Below, in pieces: positions 16,670 through 24,816 of a stretch of DNA of 64,000 nt. The translations under genes were made by a program, and so were the position numbers. The first letter of the stretch is position 1; each line of letters opens with the position of its first letter. The stretch is from Streptomyces longwoodensis (lineage in GTDB: Bacteria > Actinomycetota > Actinomycetes > Streptomycetales > Streptomycetaceae). Location: assembly GCF_001514125.1 (NCBI RefSeq), contig NZ_KQ948556.1, positions 125,648 to 189,647 on the forward strand, written 5' to 3'. Under the pieces are notes generated by a model. It worked only from the letters and a program-made list of their open reading frames with translations, was not told the DNA's origin and made no database searches.

Positions 16670-17767
16670 GTGCCAGCTTTCCCATACAGCACCACATACC
16701 GCGGTACCTGCACGGCGACGGCGGTCGCGGTTCCACCGTCGCTCTCCCTCCCGGTGATCGAGGCGGCGTTTCCCCGGAGACTGCACCCGTATTGGCCGCG
16801 GTTGCAGGACGAGACCCGCTCCTGGCTGCTGGAAAAAGGGCTCATGCCGGCGGAGAAGGTCGCGGAATATGCCGACGGCCTGTGCTACACCGACCTGATG
16901 GCGGGCTACTACCTCGGCGCCCCCGACGAGGTGCTGCAGGCCATCGCCGACTTCAGCGCGTGGTTCTTCGTCTGGGACGACCGGCACGACCGTGACATCG
17001 TGCACGGGCGCACGGCCGCCTGGCGGCGGCTGAGGTCCCGGCTGCACCGCGCCCTGGACGCGCCGGCGGACCACCTCCACCACGAGGACCCGCTGGTCGC
17101 CGGGCTCGCCGACAGCGTGGGCCGGCTGTTCACGTTCCTGCCGGGAACCTGGAACGCGCGGTTCACCCGCCACTTCCACGAGGTGATCGAGGCCTACGAC
17201 CGCGAGTTCCGCAACCGGGTCGCCGCGCGGGTGCCCTCCGTCGAGGAGTACCTGGCGCTGCGCCGGCTCACCTTCGCGCACTGGATCTGGACGGACCTGC
17301 TGGAACTCGGCGCGGGAAGGGAACTCCCGGACGGCGTGCGCAAGGACCCGGCCTTCCGCCGGGCCGCGCTGCTGAGCCAGGAATTCGCCGCCTGGTACAA
17401 CGACCTCTGCTCACTCCCCAAGGAAATAGCGGGTGACGAGGTCCACAATCTCGGTATTTCCCTCATCACCCACGAGGGAATGACCCTCGAAGAGGCCGTC
17501 GACGAAGTACGCCGACGCGTCGAGGACTGCATAGCGGAATTCCTCATCGTGGAGCGGAACGCCTTACGGCTCGCCGAGCGCCTCGACGACGGAACAGTGC
17601 GCGGAAAGGAAGTCGGCGAGGCCGTCCGGGTCTGCCTCGGCAACATGCGGAACTGGTTCAGTTCCGTCTACTGGTTCCACCACGAGTCCGGCCGCTACAT
17701 GGTCGACAGCTGGGACGACCGGTCCACGCCCCCGTACGTCAACAACGAAGCGGCAGGAGAGAAATGA
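16670..17767 (+). CDS. eizA: Epi-isozizaene synthase (class I sesquiterpene cyclase)
   Basis: The 365-aa enzyme converts farnesyl diphosphate to (+)-epi-isozizaene. The Asp-rich motif DDRHD (103-107) and the NSE-type triad in NDLCSLPKE (Asn244, Ser248, Glu252) are both complete. It is very similar to the S. coelicolor enzyme, including the C-terminal VDSWDDRSTPPYVNN block. GTG 16670 has GAGAGGGG 6 bases upstream and was preferred over TTG 16664. The stop overlaps the P450 start by ATGA, so cyclase and oxidase are coupled. Confidence 0.96.
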   Translation: MPAFPYSTTYRGTCTATAVAVPPSLSLPVIEAAFPRRLHPYWPRLQDETRSWLLEKGLMPAEKVAEYADGLCYTDLMAGYYLGAPDEVLQAIADFSAWFFVWDDRHDRDIVHGRTAAWRRLRSRLHRALDAPADHLHHEDPLVAGLADSVGRLFTFLPGTWNARFTRHFHEVIEAYDREFRNRVAARVPSVEEYLALRRLTFAHWIWTDLLELGAGRELPDGVRKDPAFRRAALLSQEFAAWYNDLCSLPKEIAGDEVHNLGISLITHEGMTLEEAVDEVRRRVEDCIAEFLIVERNALRLAERLDDGTVRGKEVGEAVRVCLGNMRNWFSSVYWFHHESGRYMVDSWDDRSTPPYVNNEAAGEK

Positions 17768-19134
17768 CCGTCGACGCGGCGCGGCCCACGACGTCCGGGC
17801 CCTCCGAACTGCGCGAGCCCCCGCCGGCCGGTGGCGGCATTCCGCTCCTCGGCCACGGCTGGAGACTGGCCCGCGACCCCCTGGCCTTCTTCGAGCAGCT
17901 GCGCGACCACGGCGACGTCGTCAGGCTCCGGCTCGGCCCCAAGACGGTGTACGCCGTCACCACCCCGGAGCTCACCGGCGCCGTGGCCCTCAGCCCCGAC
18001 TACATCATCGCCGGCCCCCTGTGGGAGTCCCTGGAGAGCCTGCTCGGCAAGGAGGGCGTGGCCACTGCCAACGGCCCCCTGCACCGGCGCCAGCGGCGCA
18101 CCATCCAGCCCGCCTTCCGGCTCGACGCCGTCCCCGGCTACGGGCCGATCATGGAGGAGGAGGCGCAGGCGCTCGTGGAGCGCTGGCGCGGCGCCGGCAC
18201 CCTCGACGTCACCACCGAGTCCTTCCGGGCCGCCGTCCGCATCGCCGCCCGCTGCCTGATGCGGGGCAGCTACATGGACGACCGGGCCGACCGCATCTGC
18301 GCCGACCTCGCCACCCTGTTCAGCGGTATGTACCAGCGCATGGTCGTGCCCCTCGGACCGCTTTACCGGGTACCACTTCCGGCCAACCGCGAATTCAACC
18401 GGGCCTTGGCCGATTTGCACCTCCTGGTCGACGAGATCGTCGCCGACCGACGGGCGTCCGGTCAAAAGCCGGACGATTTGCTGACGGCTTTGCTGGAGGC
18501 GACGGACGACAATGGCGAGCCCATCGGGGAGCAGGAGATCCACGACCAGGTCATCGCGATAGTCACCCCGGGCTCCGAAACCGTCGGCTCGACGCTCATG
18601 TCGCTGCTCCAGGTGCTCACCCAGCACCCCGAACTCGCGGACCGCGTCCGGGACGAGGTGAAAGCCGTCGTGGGCGACCGACCGGTCGCATTCGACGACG
18701 TGCGGAAGCTGACGTACACCGCGAATGTGGTCGTGGAGACAATGCGTCTGTATCCCGCCGTATGGATATTGACCCGGCGCGCGGTGGCCGACACCGTGCT
18801 CGGCGGATACCGCATTCCCGCCGGCGCCGACATCGTCTACAGCCCCTACGCGATCCAGCGTGATCCGCGGTCCTTCGCGCGGCACGAGGAGTTCGACCCG
18901 GACCGCTGGCTGCCCGGCGGGTCGCAGGAGGTGCCCAAGTACGCGATGAGCCCGTTCAGCGTCGGCAACCGCAAGTGCCCGAGCGACCACTTCTCCATGG
19001 CCGAGCTGACGCTGATCACCGCGGCGGTCGCCTCCGCCTTCACCTTCGAGGAGGCGCCCGGCTCGGACTCCCGGCCGCGCATCGGCATCACGTTGCGCCC
19101 CCGCCGGCTGCGGCTCACCCCCCGCCCGCGGTGA
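17764..19134 (+). CDS. Cytochrome P450 CYP170A (albaflavenone synthase)
   Basis: The 456-aa P450 oxidises epi-isozizaene in two steps via albaflavenol to the antibiotic albaflavenone. The ExxR pair is Glu325/Arg328, the I-helix PGSETVG contains the acid-alcohol pair Glu272-Thr273, and the haem ligand Cys405 lies in FSVGNRKCPSD. S. coelicolor CYP170A1 also has a moonlighting farnesene synthase site with a DDxxD motif; the equivalent stretch here reads DDNGE (248-252). It overlaps eizA by 4 bases. Confidence 0.94.
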   Translation: MTVDAARPTTSGPSELREPPPAGGGIPLLGHGWRLARDPLAFFEQLRDHGDVVRLRLGPKTVYAVTTPELTGAVALSPDYIIAGPLWESLESLLGKEGVATANGPLHRRQRRTIQPAFRLDAVPGYGPIMEEEAQALVERWRGAGTLDVTTESFRAAVRIAARCLMRGSYMDDRADRICADLATLFSGMYQRMVVPLGPLYRVPLPANREFNRALADLHLLVDEIVADRRASGQKPDDLLTALLEATDDNGEPIGEQEIHDQVIAIVTPGSETVGSTLMSLLQVLTQHPELADRVRDEVKAVVGDRPVAFDDVRKLTYTANVVVETMRLYPAVWILTRRAVADTVLGGYRIPAGADIVYSPYAIQRDPRSFARHEEFDPDRWLPGGSQEVPKYAMSPFSVGNRKCPSDHFSMAELTLITAAVASAFTFEEAPGSDSRPRIGITLRPRRLRLTPRPR

Positions 19135-19147
19135 GCGGCGGGCACCG

Positions 19148-20113
19148 TCAGGCGGCCTGGGGGCCGCGGAAGGCGCGGCGGTAGGCGTTCGGCGTCGTGC
19201 CCAGCGCCCGGTAGAACTGGTGCCGCAGGGCCGCCGCCGTGCCGAAGCCGGTGCGCCAGGCGATCGCGTCCACCGTCTCGTCCGTCGCCTCCAGCAGGTC
19301 CTGCGCCAGCAGCACGCGCTGGCGCAGGATCCACCGGTACGGGGTCGTGCCGGTCTCCTGCTGGAAGCGGCGGGCGAAGGTGCGCGGCGACATGTGGGCG
19401 CGCTCGGCGAGCTGCTCCACCGTGACCTCCTCCTGGAGGTTCTGCTCCATCCACGCCAGGACCTCGCCGACCGTGTCGCAGGTGCTGCGGGGCAGCGGCC
19501 GCTCGACGTACTGGGCCTGGCCGCCGTCGCGGTGGGGCGGGACCACCATGCGCCGGGCGATCCGGTTGGCGATCTCCGGGCCCTGCTCCTTGCGCAGGAT
19601 GTGCAGACAGGCGTCGATGCCGGCGGCGGTGCCGGCCGAGGTGATCACCGGGTCCTCGTCGACGTAGAGGACGTCCGGCTCGACGACCGCGCGCGGGAAC
19701 TGCCGGGCCAGCAGGTCCGCGTGGCGCCAGTGCACCGCGCAGCGGCGCCCGTCCAGCAGGCCTGCCGCGCCCAGCACGAACACCCCGGAGCAGACGCTGA
19801 GCACCCGGGTGCCCCGCTCCGCGGCCCGGCGCAGGGCGTCGAGCAGCTCGGGCGGGTACTCCCGGGTGAGGTTGCGGTCCGAGGCCGGTACCGCGATCAG
19901 GTCCGCCTCCTCCAGCCGGTCGAGGCCGTGGGGCGTCGACACGGTGAGGCCGGGGACGTGGGTGGTGAGGTCCGGCCCCTCCGCGGAGACGACGGCGAAG
20001 TCGTACACCGGCAGCCCCTCGTCACTGCGGTCGAGGCCGAAGATCTCGGAGACCACGCCGAGTTCGAAGGGGTGCACACCGTCCAGCAGGACACAGGCGA
20101 CGTTTTCCAGCAT
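19148..20113 (-). CDS. nrdS: DJ-1/PfpI plus AraC-type regulator (NrdS-like)
   Basis: The 321-aa GlxA-type protein has an N-terminal DJ-1/PfpI amidase-like domain (about 1-165, with the nucleophile-elbow-like SVCSGVF) and a C-terminal AraC double helix-turn-helix (about 215-315: LAERAHMSPRTFARRFQQETGTTPYRWI). It lies downstream of nrdA-nrdB on the same strand, matching the nrdABS arrangement of S. coelicolor, where the third gene encodes an AraC-like protein. Start at 20113 (MLENVACVLLDG). Its direct target is unknown. A 238-bp gap separates it from nrdB and contains a small opposite-strand ORF. Confidence 0.85.
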   Translation of the reverse strand: MLENVACVLLDGVHPFELGVVSEIFGLDRSDEGLPVYDFAVVSAEGPDLTTHVPGLTVSTPHGLDRLEEADLIAVPASDRNLTREYPPELLDALRRAAERGTRVLSVCSGVFVLGAAGLLDGRRCAVHWRHADLLARQFPRAVVEPDVLYVDEDPVITSAGTAAGIDACLHILRKEQGPEIANRIARRMVVPPHRDGGQAQYVERPLPRSTCDTVGEVLAWMEQNLQEEVTVEQLAERAHMSPRTFARRFQQETGTTPYRWILRQRVLLAQDLLEATDETVDAIAWRTGFGTAAALRHQFYRALGTTPNAYRRAFRGPQAA

Positions 20114-20205
20114 GCTGCCAGTGTGCCTCGGATCTGGCAGTAATTCGAGGGTCCACGGCAGTCCTGCCACTGCCGGTCAGGAGCATCCGGAGCGACAGTG
20201 GTGTC

Positions 20206-20439
20206 ATGACTACGGAACAGACAGAAGCCCTGATCGGAATGACCCTCGTCGTCGCGATCCTCGTCCTCATGGCCCTCCCGTCCGCGCTCGGCGTCATCCG
20301 CGACCGGCGGATCGACCGGCAGATCCGGGAGGCCCAGGAGGCCCGGGAGGGTCAGAAGTCCTCGTCGAGGTCGACCGTGCCCTCCACCGCGACCTGGTAC
20401 GCCGAAGGACGGCGCTCGAAGAAGTTGGTGAGTTCCTGA
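20206..20439 (+). CDS. Small membrane protein, 3' end antisense to nrdB
   Basis: The 77-codon ORF encodes one membrane helix (residues 10-29, MTLVVAILVLMALPSALGV) and a basic/acidic tail (RDRRIDRQIREAQEAREG). Codons up to about residue 48 show strong third-position GC bias. The last 88 bases overlap nrdB on the other strand and look like antisense coding. The gene is divergent from nrdS. It could be a real short protein or a chance ORF; I recognise no family. Confidence 0.5.
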   Translation: MTTEQTEALIGMTLVVAILVLMALPSALGVIRDRRIDRQIREAQEAREGQKSSSRSTVPSTATWYAEGRRSKKLVSS

Positions 20440-21365
20440 ACCCCCTGCAACTCCATGAAGGAGAAGGGGTTCTCGGAGCCGTACACCGGCGCGAAGCCCA
20501 GACGCGTCAGCCGCTGGTCGGCGACGCACTCCAGGTACTGCCGCATGGAGTCGGTGTTCATGCCAGGGAGGCCGTCACCGCACAGGTCGCGCGCGAACTG
20601 CAGCTCGGCCTCGACGGCCTCCCGCAGCATGTCGGTGACCTCCTGGCGCAGCGCCTCGTCGAAGAGGTCAGGCTCCTCCTTGCGGACGGTGTCGACCACG
20701 TCGAACGCGAACGACATGTGCATGGTCTCGTCGCGGAACACCCAGTTGGTGCCCGTGGCGAGCCCGTGCAGCAGGCCCCGGCTGCGGAACCAGTAGACGT
20801 ACGCGAACGCGCCGTAGAAGAACAGGCCCTCGATGCACGCGGCGAAGCAGATCAGGTTCAGCAGGAAGCGCCGGCGGTCCGCGCGGCTCTCCAGGCGGTC
20901 CATGTTCTCCACCGAGTCCATCCAGCGGAAGCAGAACGCGGCCTTCTCGCGGATGGACGGGATGTTCTCCACCGCCGCGAACGCCGCCGCCCGGTCCTCC
21001 GGGTCGGGCAGATAGGTGTCCAGCAGGGTCAGGTAGAACTGGACGTGCACGGCCTCCTCGAAGAGCTGGCGGGACAGGTACAGCCGCGCCTCGGGGGAGT
21101 TGATGTGCTTGTACAGCGTCAGCACCAGGTTGTTCGCCACGATCGAGTCACCGGTGGCGAAGAAGGCCACCAGGCGCCCGATGAGGTGCTGCTCGGCCGG
21201 GGTCAGCTTCGCGAGGTCGGCGACGTCGGAGTGGAGGTCGACCTCCTCCACGGTCCAGGTGTTCTTGATGGCGTCCCGGTAGCGCTCGTAGAAGTCGGGG
21301 TAGCGCATCGGGCGCAGGGTCAGCTCGAAGCCGGGGTCGAGCAGGTTCTGGGTACGGCTGGACAT
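20352..21365 (-). CDS. nrdB: Class I ribonucleotide reductase beta subunit (class Ia, NrdB)
   Basis: The 337-aa subunit houses the diiron-tyrosyl radical cofactor. The ligands and radical residue lie in GDSIVANN, EEAVHVQFY (Glu-x-x-His followed four residues later by the Tyr) and DETMHMSFAF. The ATG at 21365 overlaps the nrdA stop by one base (TGATG), so the subunits are coupled. It is the second gene of nrdA-nrdB-nrdS under cobalamin control. Streptomyces also carry a B12-dependent class II enzyme elsewhere, which explains the riboswitch logic. Confidence 0.95.
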   Translation of the reverse strand: MSSRTQNLLDPGFELTLRPMRYPDFYERYRDAIKNTWTVEEVDLHSDVADLAKLTPAEQHLIGRLVAFFATGDSIVANNLVLTLYKHINSPEARLYLSRQLFEEAVHVQFYLTLLDTYLPDPEDRAAAFAAVENIPSIREKAAFCFRWMDSVENMDRLESRADRRRFLLNLICFAACIEGLFFYGAFAYVYWFRSRGLLHGLATGTNWVFRDETMHMSFAFDVVDTVRKEEPDLFDEALRQEVTDMLREAVEAELQFARDLCGDGLPGMNTDSMRQYLECVADQRLTRLGFAPVYGSENPFSFMELQGVQELTNFFERRPSAYQVAVEGTVDLDEDF

Positions 21366-23722
21366 CACTGGCAGGCCTCGCAGGACTCGGGGTTCTCAAG
21401 GGAGCAGGCGACCGCCTCGGGGTCGGGGGCGGCCTGTGCGGGGACGGCGGCGCGGGCCGCGCGGGCGATCCTCGTCGCCGGGCGCGAGCGCAGGTAGTAC
21501 GTCGTCTTCAGGCCCGACTTCCAGGCGTACGCGTACATCGAGGAGAGCTTGCCGATGGTCGGCGTCTCCAGGAACAGGTTCAGGGACTGGGCCTGGTCCA
21601 GGAACGGCGTGCGGGCCGCGGCCATGTCGATCAGGCCCCGCTGCGGGATCTCCCACGCCGTGCGGTACAGCCGCCGGACCTCCTCCGGGACCCACGCGAA
21701 GTCCTGCACCGAGCCGTTGGACTCGCGCAGCGCCTCCCGGGTGCGGGCGTCCCACACGCCGAGCGCCTTCAGGTCGCGCACCAGGTAGGAGTTGACCTGG
21801 AGGAACTCACCCGACAGCGTCTCGCGCTTGAACAGGTTCGACACCTGCGGCTCGATGCACTCGTACACGCCGGCGATCGAGGCGATGGTGGCGGTGGGCG
21901 CGATGGCGAGCAGCAGGCTGTTGCGCAGGCCCACCGAGGCGATCCGGGCCCGCAGCGCGTCCCAGCGCTCCGGCCAGGTGAGGTCCACCGCGTAGTGGTC
22001 GGGGTGCAGCACGCCCCGGGCGGTGCGGGTCTTCTCCCAGGCGGGCAGCGGCCCGTGGCGCTCGGCGAGGTCCGCGGACGCCTCGTAGGCGACCAGCATG
22101 ATCCGCTCGGCGATCCGCGTGGACAGGGCCTTCGCCTCGGGCGAGTCGAACGGCAGCCGCAGCTTGAAGAAGACGTCCTGCAGGCCCATCGCGCCCAGGC
22201 CCACGGGGCGCCACCGGGCGTTGGAGCGGCCCGCCTGCTCGGTCGGGTAGAAGTTGATGTCCACGACGCGGTCCAGGAAGGTCACGGCGGTGCGGACCGT
22301 CTCGTCCAGCCGCTCCCAGTCGATGCCGTCGCCGCCGCCGACGACGAACGCGCCCAGGTTGACCGAGCCGAGGTTGCACACGGCCGTCTCCCCGTCGTCG
22401 GTGACCTCGAGGATCTCCGTGCACAGGTTGGAGGAGTGGACCACGTGGCCGGGCAGCGCGGTCTGGTTGGCGGTGCGGTTGGCGGCGTCCTTGAAGGTCA
22501 TCCAGCCGTTGCCGGTCTGCGCGAGGGTGCGCATCATCCGGCCGTACAGCTCACGGGCCGGCAGGGTCCTGCGGGCGAGCCCCGCCGCCTCCGCCGCGCG
22601 GTACGCCGCGTCGAACTCCTCGCCCCACAGGTCGACCAGCTCCGGCACGTCCGCCGGGGAGAACAGCGACCAGTCGGCGTCGGCGTTCACCCGGCGCATG
22701 AACTCGTCCGGCACCCAGTGCGCCAGGTTCAGGTTGTGCGTGCGGCGGGCGTCCTCACCGGTGTTGTCGCGCAGCTCCAGGAACTCCTCGATGTCGGAGT
22801 GCCAGGTCTCCAGGTACACCGCGGCCGCGCCCTTGCGCCGCCCGCCCTGGTTCACCGCGGCGACGCTCGCGTCCAGCGTCTTCAGGAACGGCACGATGCC
22901 GTTGGAGTGCCCGTTGGTGCCGCGGATCAGTGAACCCCGGGAGCGGATGCGGGAGTAGGACAGGCCGATGCCGCCGGCGTGCTTGGACAGCCTCGCGACC
23001 TGCTGGTAGCGCTCGTAGATGGAGTCCAGCTCGTCCAGCGGGGAGTCCAGGAGGTAGCAGGACGACATCTGGGGGTGTCGGGTGCCGGAGTTGAACAGCG
23101 TGGGGGAGGAGGGCAGGTAGTCGAGGCGGCTCATCAGGCGGTAGAGCGCGGCCACTTCGTCGACCGACCCGGCGGTGTCGTCCTCGGCGAGACCTGCGGC
23201 CACCCGCAGCAGGAAGTGCTGGGGCGTCTCGATCACCCGCCGGGTCAGGGGGTGGCGCAGCAGGTAGCGGCTGTGCAGGGTGCGCAGTCCGAAGTAGCCG
23301 AAGCGGTCGTCGGCGTCCGGGTCGACCAGCGCGTCGAGCCGCTCGGCGTGCGTGCGCACGAACGCGGCCGTGCGGTCGGCGACCAGGCCCTCGCGGTGCC
23401 CGGTGGCGACCGAGCCGGTGAACGACGTGACGCCCTGGGAGGCGGCCTCGGCGCGGACGGTGAGGGTCAGCAGCCGGGCGGCCAGCCGGGAGTAGTCGGG
23501 GTCCTCGGAGATGAGCCCGGCGGCGGCCTCCGTGGCCAGCTCCCGCAGCTCCGCCTCGTCCGCGCGGGCGGACCGGCCGCGCAGCGCGGCGGCGGCGACC
23601 CGGCCGGGGTCGGCGTCGGGGAGGTCGGCGGTCAGCTCGGTCAGGGTGCGCAGCAGCACGGCACCGGGACCGTCCTCCTCCGGCAGTGCGGATGGGGCCG
23701 GATCGGCTGGCGCGATGGTCAC
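21365..23722 (-). CDS. nrdA: Class Ia ribonucleotide reductase alpha subunit (NrdA)
   Basis: The 785-aa catalytic subunit reduces ribonucleoside diphosphates. Visible motifs are SSPTLFNSGT, MSSCYLL (redox Cys), the active-site NLCTEI Cys, NLGSVNL (second redox Cys) and a C-terminal swinging-arm CEAC pair. The N-terminal region of about 90 residues looks like a degenerate ATP-cone. GTG 23722 follows GGGAGAG; the frame is open further up, but the 5' region encodes a riboswitch instead. It leads the nrdABS operon. Confidence 0.95.
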   Translation of the reverse strand: MTIAPADPAPSALPEEDGPGAVLLRTLTELTADLPDADPGRVAAAALRGRSARADEAELRELATEAAAGLISEDPDYSRLAARLLTLTVRAEAASQGVTSFTGSVATGHREGLVADRTAAFVRTHAERLDALVDPDADDRFGYFGLRTLHSRYLLRHPLTRRVIETPQHFLLRVAAGLAEDDTAGSVDEVAALYRLMSRLDYLPSSPTLFNSGTRHPQMSSCYLLDSPLDELDSIYERYQQVARLSKHAGGIGLSYSRIRSRGSLIRGTNGHSNGIVPFLKTLDASVAAVNQGGRRKGAAAVYLETWHSDIEEFLELRDNTGEDARRTHNLNLAHWVPDEFMRRVNADADWSLFSPADVPELVDLWGEEFDAAYRAAEAAGLARRTLPARELYGRMMRTLAQTGNGWMTFKDAANRTANQTALPGHVVHSSNLCTEILEVTDDGETAVCNLGSVNLGAFVVGGGDGIDWERLDETVRTAVTFLDRVVDINFYPTEQAGRSNARWRPVGLGAMGLQDVFFKLRLPFDSPEAKALSTRIAERIMLVAYEASADLAERHGPLPAWEKTRTARGVLHPDHYAVDLTWPERWDALRARIASVGLRNSLLLAIAPTATIASIAGVYECIEPQVSNLFKRETLSGEFLQVNSYLVRDLKALGVWDARTREALRESNGSVQDFAWVPEEVRRLYRTAWEIPQRGLIDMAAARTPFLDQAQSLNLFLETPTIGKLSSMYAYAWKSGLKTTYYLRSRPATRIARAARAAVPAQAAPDPEAVACSLENPESCEACQ

Positions 23723-23855
23723 GTGGGGCTCTCCCTCGCTCGGCGGGGGCCCCACGGAGGGCAGGGTGCGGCGCACGCGCGCACACGGCGACGCGTCCAC
23801 CGGCCCATTCCACGAGGCCCGGACGTCGGCGCCCGGGCCGGTCGGCCTGGGCGCA

Positions 23856-23953
23856 CTGTCGGCAGGTCCTCGGACTGACGCCCGTGCGCGAACGCACGGG
23901 TACACCGTTGCGGGACAGTTCCGGACTCACACCGGATTCCCCTGCGGCGACAG
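23856..23953 (-). ncRNA. Cobalamin (adenosylcobalamin) riboswitch in the nrdABS leader
   Basis: On the minus strand the sequence carries the canonical aptamer landmarks in order: GGGAATCCGGTGTGAGTCCGG, an AACTGTCCCGCAACGGTG segment, a variable GC hairpin, and GTCAGTCCGAGGACCTGCC (B12-box region). CTGTCG / CGACAG (23948-23953 and 23856-23861) form the closing helix. The distance to the nrdA GTG is about 130 bases. In S. coelicolor this riboswitch shuts off class Ia reductase when B12 is available for the class II enzyme. Confidence 0.95.
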
Positions 23954-23961
23954 CGAGCATG

Positions 23962-24008
23962 AGCATACATCTTGTGTCCGCTCGGCACGCCACCCCCAGA
24001 TGTTGTGT
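23962..24008 (-). promoter_or_regulatory. Tandem NrdR-box-like operators upstream of nrdA
   Basis: Two 16-mers, AGCATACATCTTGTGT (23962-23977) and CCCCCAGATGTTGTGT (23993-24008), share the strongly conserved half TTGTGT. Their starts are 31 bp apart, three helical turns. NrdR boxes characteristically occur as pairs at this spacing. They lie just upstream of the riboswitch, where the nrdA promoter must be. Confidence 0.7.
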
Positions 24009-24029
24009 CGCGAGCGGGTCCGGGGCGCC

Positions 24030-24548
24030 TCAGTCCGTGTGGCGGAGCGTCAGCACGCAGGTGAGCAGCGTGAGGTCGTCCAGGTGTGGGACGGGGTTCC
24101 AGTCGCGGTCGGGGGTGCGCTCGAAGCCGAGCCGCTCGTAGAGGCGGTGGGCGCTGTGCATGGAGCGCTGGCTGGACAGCACGAGCCGGGCGCAGCCCGG
24201 GGTGGCGCGGGCGCGGTCCACGCAGGCCCGCACGAGCGCCTCGCCGACACCCCGGCCGCGGGCCTCGCGCACCACGGCGAGCGCCCGTACCTCGGCCTCG
24301 CCGGGACGCGCGATGTCGGCGGCCGGCCCGGGGCCCGCCACGAAGGCGACCCCGCCGAGGAGCCGGTCGCCCTCGACCGCCACCAGCACCTCGGCTGCGG
24401 CTGCGCGGCGGGCGACGTCCTTGAGCACCGGCAGGTACTCGTCGTCCTCGCCGAAGTCCAGGAGGCCGTCGTCGAGGTAGGCGCGGGCGGTCAACTCGCC
24501 GAGGGCGGCGTACTCCTCGGGCCGGGCGATCCGGATCACGGTGTCCAT
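24030..24548 (-). CDS. GNAT-family N-acetyltransferase
   Basis: The 172-aa acetyltransferase has the acetyl-CoA motif V-REARGRGVGEALV (the Q/RxxGxG/A pyrophosphate loop) and the downstream LSSQRSMHSAHRLYERLGF helix typical of small-molecule GNATs. ATG 24548. It lies upstream of nrdA on the same strand; its 3' end reaches the NrdR-like boxes. The substrate is unknown. Confidence 0.88.
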   Translation of the reverse strand: MDTVIRIARPEEYAALGELTARAYLDDGLLDFGEDDEYLPVLKDVARRAAAAEVLVAVEGDRLLGGVAFVAGPGPAADIARPGEAEVRALAVVREARGRGVGEALVRACVDRARATPGCARLVLSSQRSMHSAHRLYERLGFERTPDRDWNPVPHLDDLTLLTCVLTLRHTD

Positions 24549-24752
24549 GCGGCGAGTGTGCCGGACGGGTGGGACGCGGGGCCCCGGATTTCTCCGGCGG
24601 ACCTGACGACGGGCGAGGGACCGGTGCGGCGGGTGCGACGGACGGTGGCCCGGCGGCCACGGCGACGGGTCGCCGGGTCCGGTGGTGGCCGTGACGGCGG
24701 GCCGCCCCGGCGGACGGTGCCGGTCCGCCGCACGCCCGGGCCGGACACGACG

Positions 24753-24782
24753 ACGGGCCGCCGGATCGCTCCGGCGGCCCGT
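24753..24782. terminator. Hairpin terminator after the symporter gene
   Basis: A perfect 13-bp stem (24753-24765, 24770-24782) with a TCGC loop lies 35 bases beyond the symporter stop on the minus strand. Confidence 0.85.
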
Positions 24783-24816
24783 CGGGCGGGGCGGCCTGCG
24801 CGGCTGCCCCGTCGGC

